A DNA stretch of 20,998 bases from Pseudomonadota bacterium. Its GTDB lineage: Bacteria; Pseudomonadota; Gammaproteobacteria; Burkholderiales; Burkholderiaceae_C. Made by a program: the position numbers and the translations under genes. Shown here piece after piece: positions 1 through 6,916 of this stretch (position 1 is the stretch's first letter; every line of letters starts with the position of its first letter). Where the stretch lies: NCBI GenBank assembly GCA_023410975.1, contig JAEYPG010000260.1, forward strand, positions 1 to 20,998. Direction: 5' to 3'. The notes beneath the pieces were generated by a model. It did no database searches, was not told the DNA's origin, and saw only the letters and a list, made by a program, of their open reading frames with translations.

Positions 1-185
1 CGCGGGTGCATGACGCACACCACGGTGCGGCTGCCGCCAGCCGGCGTGTACAGCGAGCCCCCGGTGGCTGCGCCGTCCGCGGTGCGCAGCACCACGTTGC
101 GCGTCGCCGTGCCGCTCGGGATGTCGCGCGGGTTCCAGTCGGTGTTGAGAAAGCCGGCGGTCGGCTGGGCCAGGGTCTGACGCAT
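1..185 (-). CDS. alpha/beta-hydrolase-like protein, N-terminal part only
   Basis: This is the first ~61 codons of a minus-strand gene that continues past the left edge. The peptide starts MRQTLAQPTAGFLNTDWNPR. A segment GGSLYTPAGGSRTVVCVMHPR follows, which looks like the early beta strands of an alpha/beta hydrolase, where a hydrophobic strand ends in an H-P/G oxyanion-type turn. The nucleophile elbow and catalytic triad are outside the window, so the reaction cannot be named. The ATG has no strong Shine-Dalgarno sequence, but a predicted promoter ending near 230 would place it about 38 bases into the transcript. The tetR gene lies upstream on the same strand and two palindromes sit in the gap, so control by that TetR protein is likely. 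Family assignment is tentative; an esterase or dienelactone-hydrolase-like enzyme is the likeliest kind. Confidence 0.55.
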   Translation of the reverse strand, partial: MRQTLAQPTAGFLNTDWNPRDIPSGTATRNVVLRTADGAATGGSLYTPAGGSRTVVCVMHP

Positions 186-213
186 CGTCCAAACGCCGCG
201 GCAGCGGCGCCTC

Positions 214-233
214 TCGTTGACATGGATCAACGA
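214..233. promoter_or_regulatory. operator-like palindrome 1 (TetR candidate)
   Basis: TCGTTGA and TCAACGA form a perfect 7-base inverted repeat around CATGGA. The site overlaps the predicted -10 element and start point of the hydrolase promoter. TetR-family repressors typically bind such palindromes next to their own gene. Assignment to the neighbouring TetR is inferred. Confidence 0.5.
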
Positions 234-258
234 TAGAACGCGCTGACGTGTACGTCAA
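230..258 (-). promoter_or_regulatory. predicted sigma70 promoter of the alpha/beta-hydrolase gene
   Basis: On the minus strand a -35 element TTGACG (258 down to 253) is followed by a 17-base spacer and a -10 element TATCGT (235 down to 230). Transcription would start near 223, about 38 bases before the hydrolase ATG. Both elements are overlapped by the palindromes described separately, which fits a repressed promoter. Prediction from sequence only. Confidence 0.5.
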
Positions 259-267
259 ACGTTTGAC
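254..267. promoter_or_regulatory. operator-like palindrome 2 (TetR candidate)
   Basis: GTCAAACGTTTGAC is a perfect 14-base palindrome. It overlaps the predicted -35 element of the hydrolase promoter. Its TCAAACG/CGTTTGA arms resemble the TCAACGA/TCGTTGA arms of the palindrome at 214-233, suggesting that one protein binds both. Confidence 0.5.
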
Positions 268-305
268 ACTTGAGTCAGATCAGGAGTTTCCCCTAGGTCT
301 TGTGC

Positions 306-1019
306 TCAAGGCGACGCGTGGCGCGTCTGCGCCTCCAGGATGTCGAGGTGCTCGCGCAGCAGGTGGATCGACTCGGCGACGGAAGCGGGTCGCTGATGGC
401 GCTGCTGGTCCCGCACCACGCAACGCAGCGCCAGCTCGGTGAGTGCCTGCGCCACGGGCTCGACGGCGCAGCCCTCCGGCTCGAACCACCAAGCGCTCCA
501 GTTGCACATGCCGATGATGGCCAGCGCCGCGACCCGGGCATCGGGCGCAAGGAAGGCGCCCGCGTCGATGCCGCGCTGGATGACGTGCACGAAGTGGTTG
601 AGCACCGAGTGCCGTGCCGCGCGCGCCGCGGCGCGGCGCGGTTCCGGCAAGCTGCTTTCGCTGCGCTCCACGACCCGAAATTGCAGCGGGTGCGTCAGGA
701 TCAGAGTGGCATGCTGCTTCACCAGCTTGCGCAGGGCCTCTTCGGGCGGCAGCGCGTCGTGGCCGCTGACACTGCGGGCTAGCTCGCCGGCCTGTTCCGT
801 CACCTCCTCGGTGAGCGCTTCCAGGATCGCTTCCTTGCTCTGGAAGTAGTAGTAGACGGCGGTGCGTGTCGCACCCAGCGCATCGGCGATGTCGTTGATG
901 TTGGTGCCGCCGAATCCCTTGTCGATGAAGAGCAGCGAAGCCGCGTTGAGGATCGACTGGCGATTCAGTTCACCACGGGACTGCTGGCGGGTCTTGGTTG
1001 CGATAGCGGCCTTGGACAT
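306..1019 (-). CDS. TetR/AcrR family transcriptional regulator
   Basis: This is a 237-residue DNA-binding repressor. The helix-turn-helix domain occupies about residues 18-65: GELNRQSILNAASLLFIDKG leads into GGTNINDIADALGATRTAVYYYFQSKEAIL, the classic TetR recognition helix with its Y-Y-F and K-E/D signature. The rest (about 75-237) is a mostly helical ligand-binding and dimerisation domain whose ligand cannot be predicted. The ATG at 1019 is chosen because AAGGAG lies six to seven bases upstream; an in-frame extension to 1118 has no such site and adds residues unlike the family. The gene is followed on the same strand by the partial alpha/beta-hydrolase gene, with two palindromes in the 120-base gap, so it probably represses that gene. 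Confidence 0.9.
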   Translation of the reverse strand: MSKAAIATKTRQQSRGELNRQSILNAASLLFIDKGFGGTNINDIADALGATRTAVYYYFQSKEAILEALTEEVTEQAGELARSVSGHDALPPEEALRKLVKQHATLILTHPLQFRVVERSESSLPEPRRAAARAARHSVLNHFVHVIQRGIDAGAFLAPDARVAALAIIGMCNWSAWWFEPEGCAVEPVAQALTELALRCVVRDQQRHQRPASVAESIHLLREHLDILEAQTRHASP

Positions 1020-1081
1020 GGCATCTCCTTTGAAGGAAAGCTTGCCACGACACGCCCGACGCCTTGCTTCTGATGCGGGTT

Positions 1082-1105
1082 GCACGGAAGGCTCACGCTC
1101 CGTGC
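1082..1105. other. hairpin-forming inverted repeat between lysR and tetR
   Basis: GCACGGA and TCCGTGC are perfect 7-base arms separated by 10 bases. The repeat lies in the gap between the end of the upstream LysR gene and the start of tetR, both on the minus strand. It has no T-run, so it could be a weak terminator or a protein-binding site. I cannot decide which. Confidence 0.3.
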
Positions 1106-1171
1106 GCGCGCTCTGCACGGCAGCACTTCCGCATGAGCCATCACTTGAGACAGGCTGAGTACAGCAACAGG

Positions 1172-2074
1172 TCAGCGGTCATCAAGGTTCCTGACCGTCC
1201 CGCCAGGCAGGATTTCGCGCAGTGCCTCAAGGGACGCTGCACTGAAGTCCGCCCGCCACACCAGCCATGTATCCATCCTTGCGATGTCCAGGATTTGAAG
1301 GGCGGGTGAGGGGTTCGCGAGGTTCAAGACGGCGCGCGGCAACAGGCATGTGCACCTCCCGCAAGCCACGCAGGCGAGCATGGCGTGATAGGAAGCGACC
1401 TCCTGGATCTTGAGCGCCGGGTCGCGTGGCGCGAGCCAGTCCTCGGCAAGCGCACGGTAGCTGCAACCTCTGCCGAAGGCCGCCAGCGAACGAACCGCCA
1501 CGTCGCCAGGCTTGCGGACCGGCGGATGGTCCGCGGGCAGCACCAGGACCAGTTCTTCCTCGTACATCCGCGCTCCGCGCAGCCTCATCTCCAGCAGGTC
1601 GGCCTCCGACCTGATGTCGCTGCCGCCATAGAGCGCGACGAACGCGCAATCCACAAGACCGTTTCGGGTCGCTTCCAGCATCGCACGTGACGGCCCGGTG
1701 ACGACGTTGAGCTCCACCTGAGGCCAGCGCTGGTGAAACCGCGCCAGCGGCTCGGGCAGCCGCGTGGCCGCCGTGCTCTCCATGCAGCCGATCCGCAGCT
1801 TGCCGCTGGGGGCCTGCGGGTGCAGCGCCTGGCGCATCTCCTGCGTCAACGCCACCATCCGGTTCGCATAGTCCCTGAAGCGCTCCCCTTCAGGCGTCAG
1901 GCTCAGCCGCTTGCCTTCCCGGCGAAAGAGATCCACGCCGAGATCCCTTTCCAGTTGCTGGATGCGGGTCGTGACGTTGGACTGAACCCGCCCTACCTGC
2001 ACTGCAGCCCTGGTGATGCTGAGCTCCGCAGCGACGGCCAGGAAGATCTCAAGGCTCGACTCGTCCATCATCAT
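1172..2074 (-). CDS. LysR family transcriptional regulator, divergent from nitronate monooxygenase
   Basis: This is a 300-residue LysR regulator. The winged helix-turn-helix is at residues 5-65 (EIFLAVAAELSITRAAVQVG, then QSNVTTRIQQLERDLGVDLF), followed by SLTPEGE and a linker helix. The effector-binding domain begins near residue 92 (GKLRIGCMESTAATRLPEPL). A late cluster of cysteines (CVACGRCTC, near residue 240) is unusual but has no obvious metal-site spacing. The protein is related to the LysR at 6917-7816, sharing QSNVT, the ME(S/T)TAA.RLP block and LLPRAV. The start could be any of three consecutive Met codons (2074, 2071, 2068); none has a good ribosome-binding site. One of two T-N11-A boxes overlaps the start region, suggesting autoregulation together with control of the divergent monooxygenase gene. 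Confidence 0.9.
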   Translation of the reverse strand: MMMDESSLEIFLAVAAELSITRAAVQVGRVQSNVTTRIQQLERDLGVDLFRREGKRLSLTPEGERFRDYANRMVALTQEMRQALHPQAPSGKLRIGCMESTAATRLPEPLARFHQRWPQVELNVVTGPSRAMLEATRNGLVDCAFVALYGGSDIRSEADLLEMRLRGARMYEEELVLVLPADHPPVRKPGDVAVRSLAAFGRGCSYRALAEDWLAPRDPALKIQEVASYHAMLACVACGRCTCLLPRAVLNLANPSPALQILDIARMDTWLVWRADFSAASLEALREILPGGTVRNLDDR

Positions 2075-2087
2075 CTCATTTGAGGAT
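2073..2087. promoter_or_regulatory. LysR-type operator box 1 (T-N11-A)
   Basis: Read on the minus strand the box is ATCCTCAAATGAGAT, an imperfect palindrome containing T-N11-A, the LysR binding pattern. It overlaps the start codon region of the LysR gene. It matches box 2 at 13 of 15 positions. Confidence 0.6.
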
Positions 2088-2103
2088 AATTTTATTAATT
2101 TTA

Positions 2104-2118
2104 ATCTTCATATGAGAT
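2104..2118. promoter_or_regulatory. LysR-type operator box 2 (T-N11-A)
   Basis: ATCTTCATATGAGAT contains T-N11-A and a perfect TCATATGA core. Its centre is 31 bases, about three helical turns, from the centre of box 1. The AT-rich spacer between the boxes would hold the divergent promoters. It lies 38 bases upstream of the nitronate monooxygenase start. Confidence 0.6.
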
Positions 2119-2155
2119 GATTTGGACAGATCCATTCCACCCTTCTGGAGATCCC

Positions 2156-3232
2156 ATGTCCCGTACGAGCGACCTGCTGAGACTGCTGCAGATCCGGCAC
2201 CCCATCATCCAGGCGCCCATGGTGGGCGTGGCGACGCCCCACTTGGCCGCGGCAGTCTCGAACGCCGGCGCCCTGGGCTCCATCGGGCTGGGCGCCAGCA
2301 CCGCGGCCCAGTCCAGGGCGGCGATCGAAGCCACGCGCGCGCTGACTGACAAGCCGTTCAACGTCAACCTTTTTTGCCATCAACCGGCCATTGCCGATGC
2401 TGAACGCGAGGCGGCCTGGATCAGGCACCTTGCCCCCCTCTTCGCTGAGCTCGGTGCCACTCCACCGTCAGCCCTGTCCCTGGGCTATGGAACCTTCCTG
2501 ACCAGCGAGGAAACGCTGGACGTGCTGCTGCAGGAGCGCCCGGCCGTGGCCAGCTTCCACTTCGGGCTGCCACCTGCCGAATGGATACGGGCACTGCGAG
2601 ACGCCGGCGTGGTGACGCTTGCGTGCGCAACGTCGCCCGCTGAAGCGGCGTTGGCGGTGGAGGCAGGCGTGGATGCCGTGATCGCACAAGGTTTGGAGGC
2701 GGGAGGCCACCGAGGCGTGTTCGACCCGTCGGCAGACGAGCACCTGGGCACTTTCGCCCTGGTCGAACTGCTGGCCGCCAACTGCCCCCTCCCCGTGATC
2801 GCCGCCGGCGGCATCATGAACGGCCAGGGCATTGCCGCGGCCATGCAACTGGGCGCAGCCGCGGCTCAGATGGGTACCGCCTTCATCCTCTGTCCCGAGT
2901 CCGGTGCCAATGCGCAATACCGGGCCGCCCTGCAAAGCGAGCGTGCGCATCACACCCGCGTCTGCGCCGCCATATCGGGCCGGCCCGCACGCGGCCTGGT
3001 GAACCGGCTGTTCACCGACATCGGCGGCGGCACCGCCCCCGCGCTGCCGGACTACCCCATTGCCTACGACGCGGCGAAGGCGCTTCAGGCTGCCGCGATC
3101 AGCAAGGGCAACCACGACTTCGGCGTCCAGTGGGCCGGCCAGGGCGCACCGTTGGCACGGGCTCTTCCCGCGGCCGAACTGGTCGGCACGCTCGTCCGCG
3201 AGCTTGATGCAGCGACGCGCGGCGGCCACTGA
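2156..3232 (+). CDS. nitronate monooxygenase (2-nitropropane dioxygenase family)
   Basis: This is a 358-residue FMN-dependent TIM-barrel enzyme that oxidises alkyl nitronates to carbonyl compounds and nitrite. The N-terminus HPIIQAPMVGVATPHLAAAVSN is typical. The loop EAGGHRG carries His185, equivalent to the catalytic His of class I enzymes. The phosphate-binding segments AAGGI (about 216-220) and AAQMGTAF (about 236-243) are intact. The ATG at 2156 is chosen because GGAG lies six bases upstream; an in-frame ATG at 2117 overlaps the LysR box and would add 13 atypical residues. The gene is divergent from a LysR regulator and probably its target. Family members also act on propionate-3-nitronate, and some barrel relatives are enoyl-ACP reductases (FabK), so the substrate is inferred. 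Confidence 0.88.
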   Translation: MSRTSDLLRLLQIRHPIIQAPMVGVATPHLAAAVSNAGALGSIGLGASTAAQSRAAIEATRALTDKPFNVNLFCHQPAIADAEREAAWIRHLAPLFAELGATPPSALSLGYGTFLTSEETLDVLLQERPAVASFHFGLPPAEWIRALRDAGVVTLACATSPAEAALAVEAGVDAVIAQGLEAGGHRGVFDPSADEHLGTFALVELLAANCPLPVIAAGGIMNGQGIAAAMQLGAAAAQMGTAFILCPESGANAQYRAALQSERAHHTRVCAAISGRPARGLVNRLFTDIGGGTAPALPDYPIAYDAAKALQAAAISKGNHDFGVQWAGQGAPLARALPAAELVGTLVRELDAATRGGH

Positions 3233-3545
3233 GCGGGCGTTGACGGCCCGGCACCGGACCGACACCGCGGCGCGGTGCCGTTGCCGCGGCCGGCTGCATG
3301 CGGCACTCGATACGGCGCGTGCCATCTCTCCGGCCGATGGATCTCATCAGAATTAATCGTTTTCCATTCAACCACCGTGCTGCGCATGATGCGCCGCACG
3401 CAAGACGACACGACGGCCCTTGAGTTTCCGAAGCGACAGGCCGGGCACCGAAGTCTTTGCATGAGCCTGCGGGCCGACGGACTCCACGCACAGTCCCGGC
3501 CCTGCCCTTTCCAGCTCTCCGCTGGTGTGTTCATGGAGGTTGAAT
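3233..3545. other. intergenic region between nitronate monooxygenase and the DUF485-actP unit
   Basis: No convincing gene is seen in these 313 bases. CGGCACCG (3249-3256) and CGGTGCCG (3273-3280) form an 8-base stem, and CACCGCG/CGCGGTG (3263-3277) a smaller one inside it; neither is followed by a T-run, so termination is uncertain. A short AT-rich patch near 3341-3375 begins ATCTCAT, the same half-site as in the LysR box at 2073-2087, and could be part of the promoter region of the transporter operon. A sigma54-like GGGCAC..TTTGC near 3440 has the wrong spacing. Confidence 0.4.
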
Positions 3546-3788
3546 ATGGGACGCCCCGCAACTACTGACACCGCAGAACCTTTGGGCACGAGCCTGTTGC
3601 TGACCGCGGTTCAAGTCGTCTTCTTCCTTTCATTCCTGCTGACGGCCTGCTTTGCCTCCAAGACGATGCAGTCCATCGTGCCAGGCCTGGGCTGGCCGTT
3701 GTCCTTCGTCTTCGGACTCGCAGTCATCGCCTGCGGGACCTTCCTGACGGTCATGTACGTCATCCGTGCCAACGCTTCGGAGGGCTGA
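3546..3788 (+). CDS. DUF485 (YjcH-like) small membrane protein
   Basis: This is an 80-residue protein with two transmembrane segments: about residues 14-36 (SLLLTAVQVVFFLSFLLTAC) and 47-72 (LGWPLSFVFGLAVIACGTFL). That is the DUF485 layout. Such proteins are encoded immediately upstream of ActP-type acetate permeases (yjcH-actP in E. coli) and are thought to act with the transporter in the inner membrane. The start at 3546 is set by GGAGG (3535-3539) six bases upstream; the in-frame extension to 3525 lacks support. The stop codon is one base before the actP start, and the actP ribosome-binding site GGAGG lies inside this gene's last codons, so the two are almost certainly translated together. 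Confidence 0.88.
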   Translation: MGRPATTDTAEPLGTSLLLTAVQVVFFLSFLLTACFASKTMQSIVPGLGWPLSFVFGLAVIACGTFLTVMYVIRANASEG

Positions 3789-3789
3789 C

Positions 3790-5373
3790 ATGAAACGCCT
3801 GGTCAAACTCCTCCCGGCCGTAGCCGCGACCGATGCCATGGCAGCGCAGTCGTCCGTAGGGACCATCAGCGTGACCTCGCTGGCGCTGTTCGTGGCCGTC
3901 ATCGCGGTGACGCTGTGCATCACCTGGTGGGCCGCCAGGAAGACCTCAACGGCCAGCGATTTCTATTCCGCGGGCGGCCAGATATCGGGTTTCCAGAATG
4001 GCCTGGCGATCACCGGCGATGCGCTTTCGGCCGGCGCCTTCCTGGGCCTGACTGCGCTGGTGTTCAGCAACGGCTTCGACGGCCTGGTCTATGCCGTCGG
4101 CTACACCACCGGCTTGCCCCTGGTCGTCTTCCTCATGGCCAGCAAGCTGCGCAAGCTGGGCAAGTACACGTTCACGGACGTGGTTTGTTCGAAGCTGAGC
4201 GGAGGCTCCGTGCGGGTGTTCTCCGCCCTGGCCTCGCTCATCATCGTCAGCTTCTACCTGATCGCGCAGATGGTGGGCGCTGGGCAGCTGGTGCAGCTGC
4301 TCTTCGGCATCGACTACATCTACGCCATCATGCTGGTCGGTGTGCTGATGGTCATGTACGTCGTCTTCGGCGGCATGATGGCCACGACCTGGGTGCAGAT
4401 TGTGAAGGCGGTGCTGATGCTGAGCATGGGCACGCTGATCTGCTTCCTGGTGATGGCGCAGTTCGGCTTCAGCTTCAGCGAGCTGCTGGCGAAGGCTGTC
4501 GGCGTCCATCCTGCGCAGGAAGCCATTCTGATCCCGAATGCCCTGGCCAAGGATCCCATCTCGGGCATTTCCCTGGGCATGGCCTTGATGCTTGGCACGG
4601 CCGGGCTGCCACACGTGCTCATGCGCTTCTTCACGGTGCCTGACGCCAAGGCCGCTCGCAGCTCTGTGCTGTGGGCCACCGTGTTCATGAACTCGTTCTA
4701 CGCCATGATCTTCATCATCGGCTTCGGCGCGCTGACGCTGCTGCGCGGTCATCCCGAGTATTTCGACGCCAAGAATGCCCTCATCGGCGGCGGCAACACG
4801 GCCGCCCTTCACCTGTCGCACCTGCTGGGCGGAGAGGTCATGTTCGGGGCCGTCTCTGCCATCGCGTTCGCGACCATCCTTGCCGTGGGCGCCGGATTGA
4901 CGCTCTCCGGAGCGTCCGCGATCAGCCACGACATCTACGGCGCGCTCTTCAAGCGGCATGTCGTCGCCGACACGCGGGAGGAAATGAGAATTGTGCGGAT
5001 TGCAACGGTCGTGCTCGGCGTGCTGGCCGTCATCCTGGGCATCGCATTCCGCGGCCAGAACGTGGCCTACATGATCAGCCTCGCATTCTCGATCGCCTGC
5101 TCCTCCACCTTTCCGGTGCTCGTGCTGGCCATCTACTGGAGGAAGACAACGTCGTTCGGTGCCGTCTTCGGCGGCAGCATCGGCCTGCTGTCCTCGCTGC
5201 TGTTCACGCTCCTGGGGCCGGCCATCTGGGTCAAGGTATTGGGACACGCGCAGCCCGTGTTCCCGATCGACCCACCCGCGCTGGTCACGGTGCCGCTGGC
5301 TTTCGCCGCGTGCCTCCTCGGCTCCCTGGCCACGCAGCGCACGAAGCAACTTCCCATCGGGGCCGTCGCCTGA
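3790..5373 (+). CDS. actP: ActP-type cation/acetate (monocarboxylate) symporter, sodium:solute symporter family
   Basis: This is a 527-residue inner-membrane transporter that would import a short carboxylate with a cation. It has a leader-like N-terminus followed by about 13 hydrophobic helices. Blocks characteristic of E. coli ActP are clear: SDFYSAGGQISGFQNGLAI, SLIIVSFYLIAQMVGAGQLV, FGGMMATTWVQIVKAVLML, GTAGLPHVLMRFFTVPDA and SAIAFATILAVGAGLTLSGA. It is slightly shorter than E. coli ActP because the C-terminal tail is reduced. The start at 3790 follows the DUF485 stop by one base and has GGAGG upstream. In E. coli this pair follows acs; here a CoA-transferase follows instead, so the imported acid may be activated by CoA transfer. 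The true substrate could be acetate, propionate, pyruvate or another small acid. Confidence 0.9.
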   Translation: MKRLVKLLPAVAATDAMAAQSSVGTISVTSLALFVAVIAVTLCITWWAARKTSTASDFYSAGGQISGFQNGLAITGDALSAGAFLGLTALVFSNGFDGLVYAVGYTTGLPLVVFLMASKLRKLGKYTFTDVVCSKLSGGSVRVFSALASLIIVSFYLIAQMVGAGQLVQLLFGIDYIYAIMLVGVLMVMYVVFGGMMATTWVQIVKAVLMLSMGTLICFLVMAQFGFSFSELLAKAVGVHPAQEAILIPNALAKDPISGISLGMALMLGTAGLPHVLMRFFTVPDAKAARSSVLWATVFMNSFYAMIFIIGFGALTLLRGHPEYFDAKNALIGGGNTAALHLSHLLGGEVMFGAVSAIAFATILAVGAGLTLSGASAISHDIYGALFKRHVVADTREEMRIVRIATVVLGVLAVILGIAFRGQNVAYMISLAFSIACSSTFPVLVLAIYWRKTTSFGAVFGGSIGLLSSLLFTLLGPAIWVKVLGHAQPVFPIDPPALVTVPLAFAACLLGSLATQRTKQLPIGAVA

Positions 5374-5435
5374 GGAACTCGACAGCCGTGCCTCGTTCGC
5401 GGCTGGATGATCAGTCAACTTGAGGAGTGAGCAGC

Positions 5436-6881
5436 ATGAACACTAACAGCATGGGAAGAACCGGTGCCTTCGCTGAGTTAATGGCAATCCGCGCCGGTGA
5501 CGGGCCGGCGCCCGGTGAAGTCTCCATCACCGGCGAAGACCCCCTGTTCCAATCGCCCTTTCGCATCGGTGAAACCGCTGCGGATGCCCTGGCGGCACGT
5601 GGTGTTGCCGCCAACGACCTGTGGCAGCTGCGCACGGGGCGCCGGCAGCCCATCAGCGTCGATGTACGCGCAGCCGCGGCGACGTCCCTGTCGGGCGGCC
5701 ACCTGACGCTCAGGCGTGATGCGCAGGGGCAATACCAGCCCATTCCCGTGTCGCCGGCCTTGAAGCACATGGTCGCCCTGACCCAGCCGTGGCAGGCCGC
5801 CGACGGGCGCTGGCTGCTGCCGCACACCAACCTGCCGCACCTGGAGCGCCGCGTCCTGGACGTGCTGAACTGCGAGAGCACGCCTCAAGGGGTGGCCCAA
5901 GGCGTGAGCCGCTGGAACGCCGACGAGCTCGAAGATGCCATCGCAGCGGCCCGCGCATGCGCAGGGAAGGTGCGCACTCCGCAGGAGTGGCTGCAGCACC
6001 CGCACGGGGCGTACTTGGCATCGCGCCCCGTGGTCGAGATCACCAAGATTGCCGATAGCGATCCCGAGCCGCTGCCCCCCGGCCGGCAACCGGCTTCCGG
6101 CATTCGGGTTCTGGATCTCACCCGCATCCTGGCCGGTCCGACAGCCGGCATCGGAATGGCCGAGCATGGTGCCGATGTCCTGATGGTGACGGCACCTTCG
6201 CTGCCCCAGGTACCGGACTTCGTGCGCGACACCAGCCATGGCAAGCGCAGTTGCTTCCTGGACATCAATCGCGCCGACCAGGCGGCACGGCTGAGGGAAT
6301 TGGTGCGCGAGGCCGACGTGTTCATCGATGGCTACCGCCCGGGCAGGCTCGAAGCCCGCGGATTCGGCGTCGATGAACTGGCGAAGATGCGGCCGGGCCT
6401 GGTGCATGTGACCGTGAACTGCTACGGCTCCGGCGGTCCGTGGGCCTCCCGCGCCGGATGGGATCAGGTTGCACAGGCCGTCACGGGCATCTGCCACACG
6501 CAAGGCCTTGCCACCAAGGCAGGTCAGCCGAAGCTGACACCGGTGTTCATGTGCGACTTCCTGACCGGCTTCCTAGGCACCTTCGGCGCCCTGGTGGCCT
6601 TGGTGCGCCGCGCCCGGGAAGGCGGCAGCTACAGGGTGCAAGTCTCGCTGTGCCAGTCCGCCATGCTGTTGCAGCGGCAAGGATTGATGGACCGCTTCGA
6701 CCACGCGCCGGGCCATCTGACCGACGCCGAGTTCGAAGCGCTGGCGGTGTGCGATGACGGTACCTGCTACGGCGACCTCAAGAGCCTGGGCCCGGTACTG
6801 AAGATGTCCGAGACGCCACCCCAGTGGCTCAGGTCAACGCCCCGGCTCGGGAGCGACCGCGCCGAGTGGCTGGCGCGCTGA
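5436..6881 (+). CDS. CoA-transferase family III (CaiB/BaiF) protein with permuted domain order
   Basis: This is a 481-residue protein. Residues 222-481 hold a clear family III N-terminal region: GIRVLDLTRILAGPTAGIGM, DTSHGKRSCFLDI, ADVFIDGYRPGRLEARGFG, and Asp374 in MCDFLTG at the position of the catalytic Asp. Residues 1-215 are not the usual start. They resemble the second half of the fold: RRQPISVDVRAAAATS resembles the G.RVDI..L..QAA segment of the CoA-transferase at 11679, and QAADGRWLLPHTNLPHLERR with TPQEWL matches its EAQDGRFVIAAGNDHLFMLM region. The start at 5436 has GGAG eight bases upstream; a GTG at 5427 is the alternative. The gene follows actP by 62 bases in one probable operon, so it may activate the imported acid. 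Donor and acceptor CoA partners are unknown. Confidence 0.82.
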   Translation: MNTNSMGRTGAFAELMAIRAGDGPAPGEVSITGEDPLFQSPFRIGETAADALAARGVAANDLWQLRTGRRQPISVDVRAAAATSLSGGHLTLRRDAQGQYQPIPVSPALKHMVALTQPWQAADGRWLLPHTNLPHLERRVLDVLNCESTPQGVAQGVSRWNADELEDAIAAARACAGKVRTPQEWLQHPHGAYLASRPVVEITKIADSDPEPLPPGRQPASGIRVLDLTRILAGPTAGIGMAEHGADVLMVTAPSLPQVPDFVRDTSHGKRSCFLDINRADQAARLRELVREADVFIDGYRPGRLEARGFGVDELAKMRPGLVHVTVNCYGSGGPWASRAGWDQVAQAVTGICHTQGLATKAGQPKLTPVFMCDFLTGFLGTFGALVALVRRAREGGSYRVQVSLCQSAMLLQRQGLMDRFDHAPGHLTDAEFEALAVCDDGTCYGDLKSLGPVLKMSETPPQWLRSTPRLGSDRAEWLAR

Positions 6882-6890
6882 CAGCGCCAG

Positions 6891-6911
6891 GGGCCGTTCA
6901 CGGATCGGCCC
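6891..6911. terminator. possible bidirectional terminator hairpin
   Basis: GGGCCG and CGGCCC form a perfect 6-base stem with a 9-base loop in the 35-base gap between two converging genes, the CoA-transferase and a LysR. No T-run follows in either direction, so any termination activity is a guess from position. Confidence 0.3.
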
Positions 6912-6916
6912 ACTTG

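Noticed and set aside
3436..3455. Possible sigma54 promoter (GGGCAC ... TTTGC) before the DUF485 gene
   Set aside because: The spacing between the GG and GC elements is about three bases too long for a sigma54 site.
3946..5418. 490-codon minus-strand ORF opposite actP
   Set aside because: It is an antisense shadow of a GC-rich gene. Its product is full of His, Asp, Arg and Gln with no family features, while the plus strand encodes a clear ActP protein.
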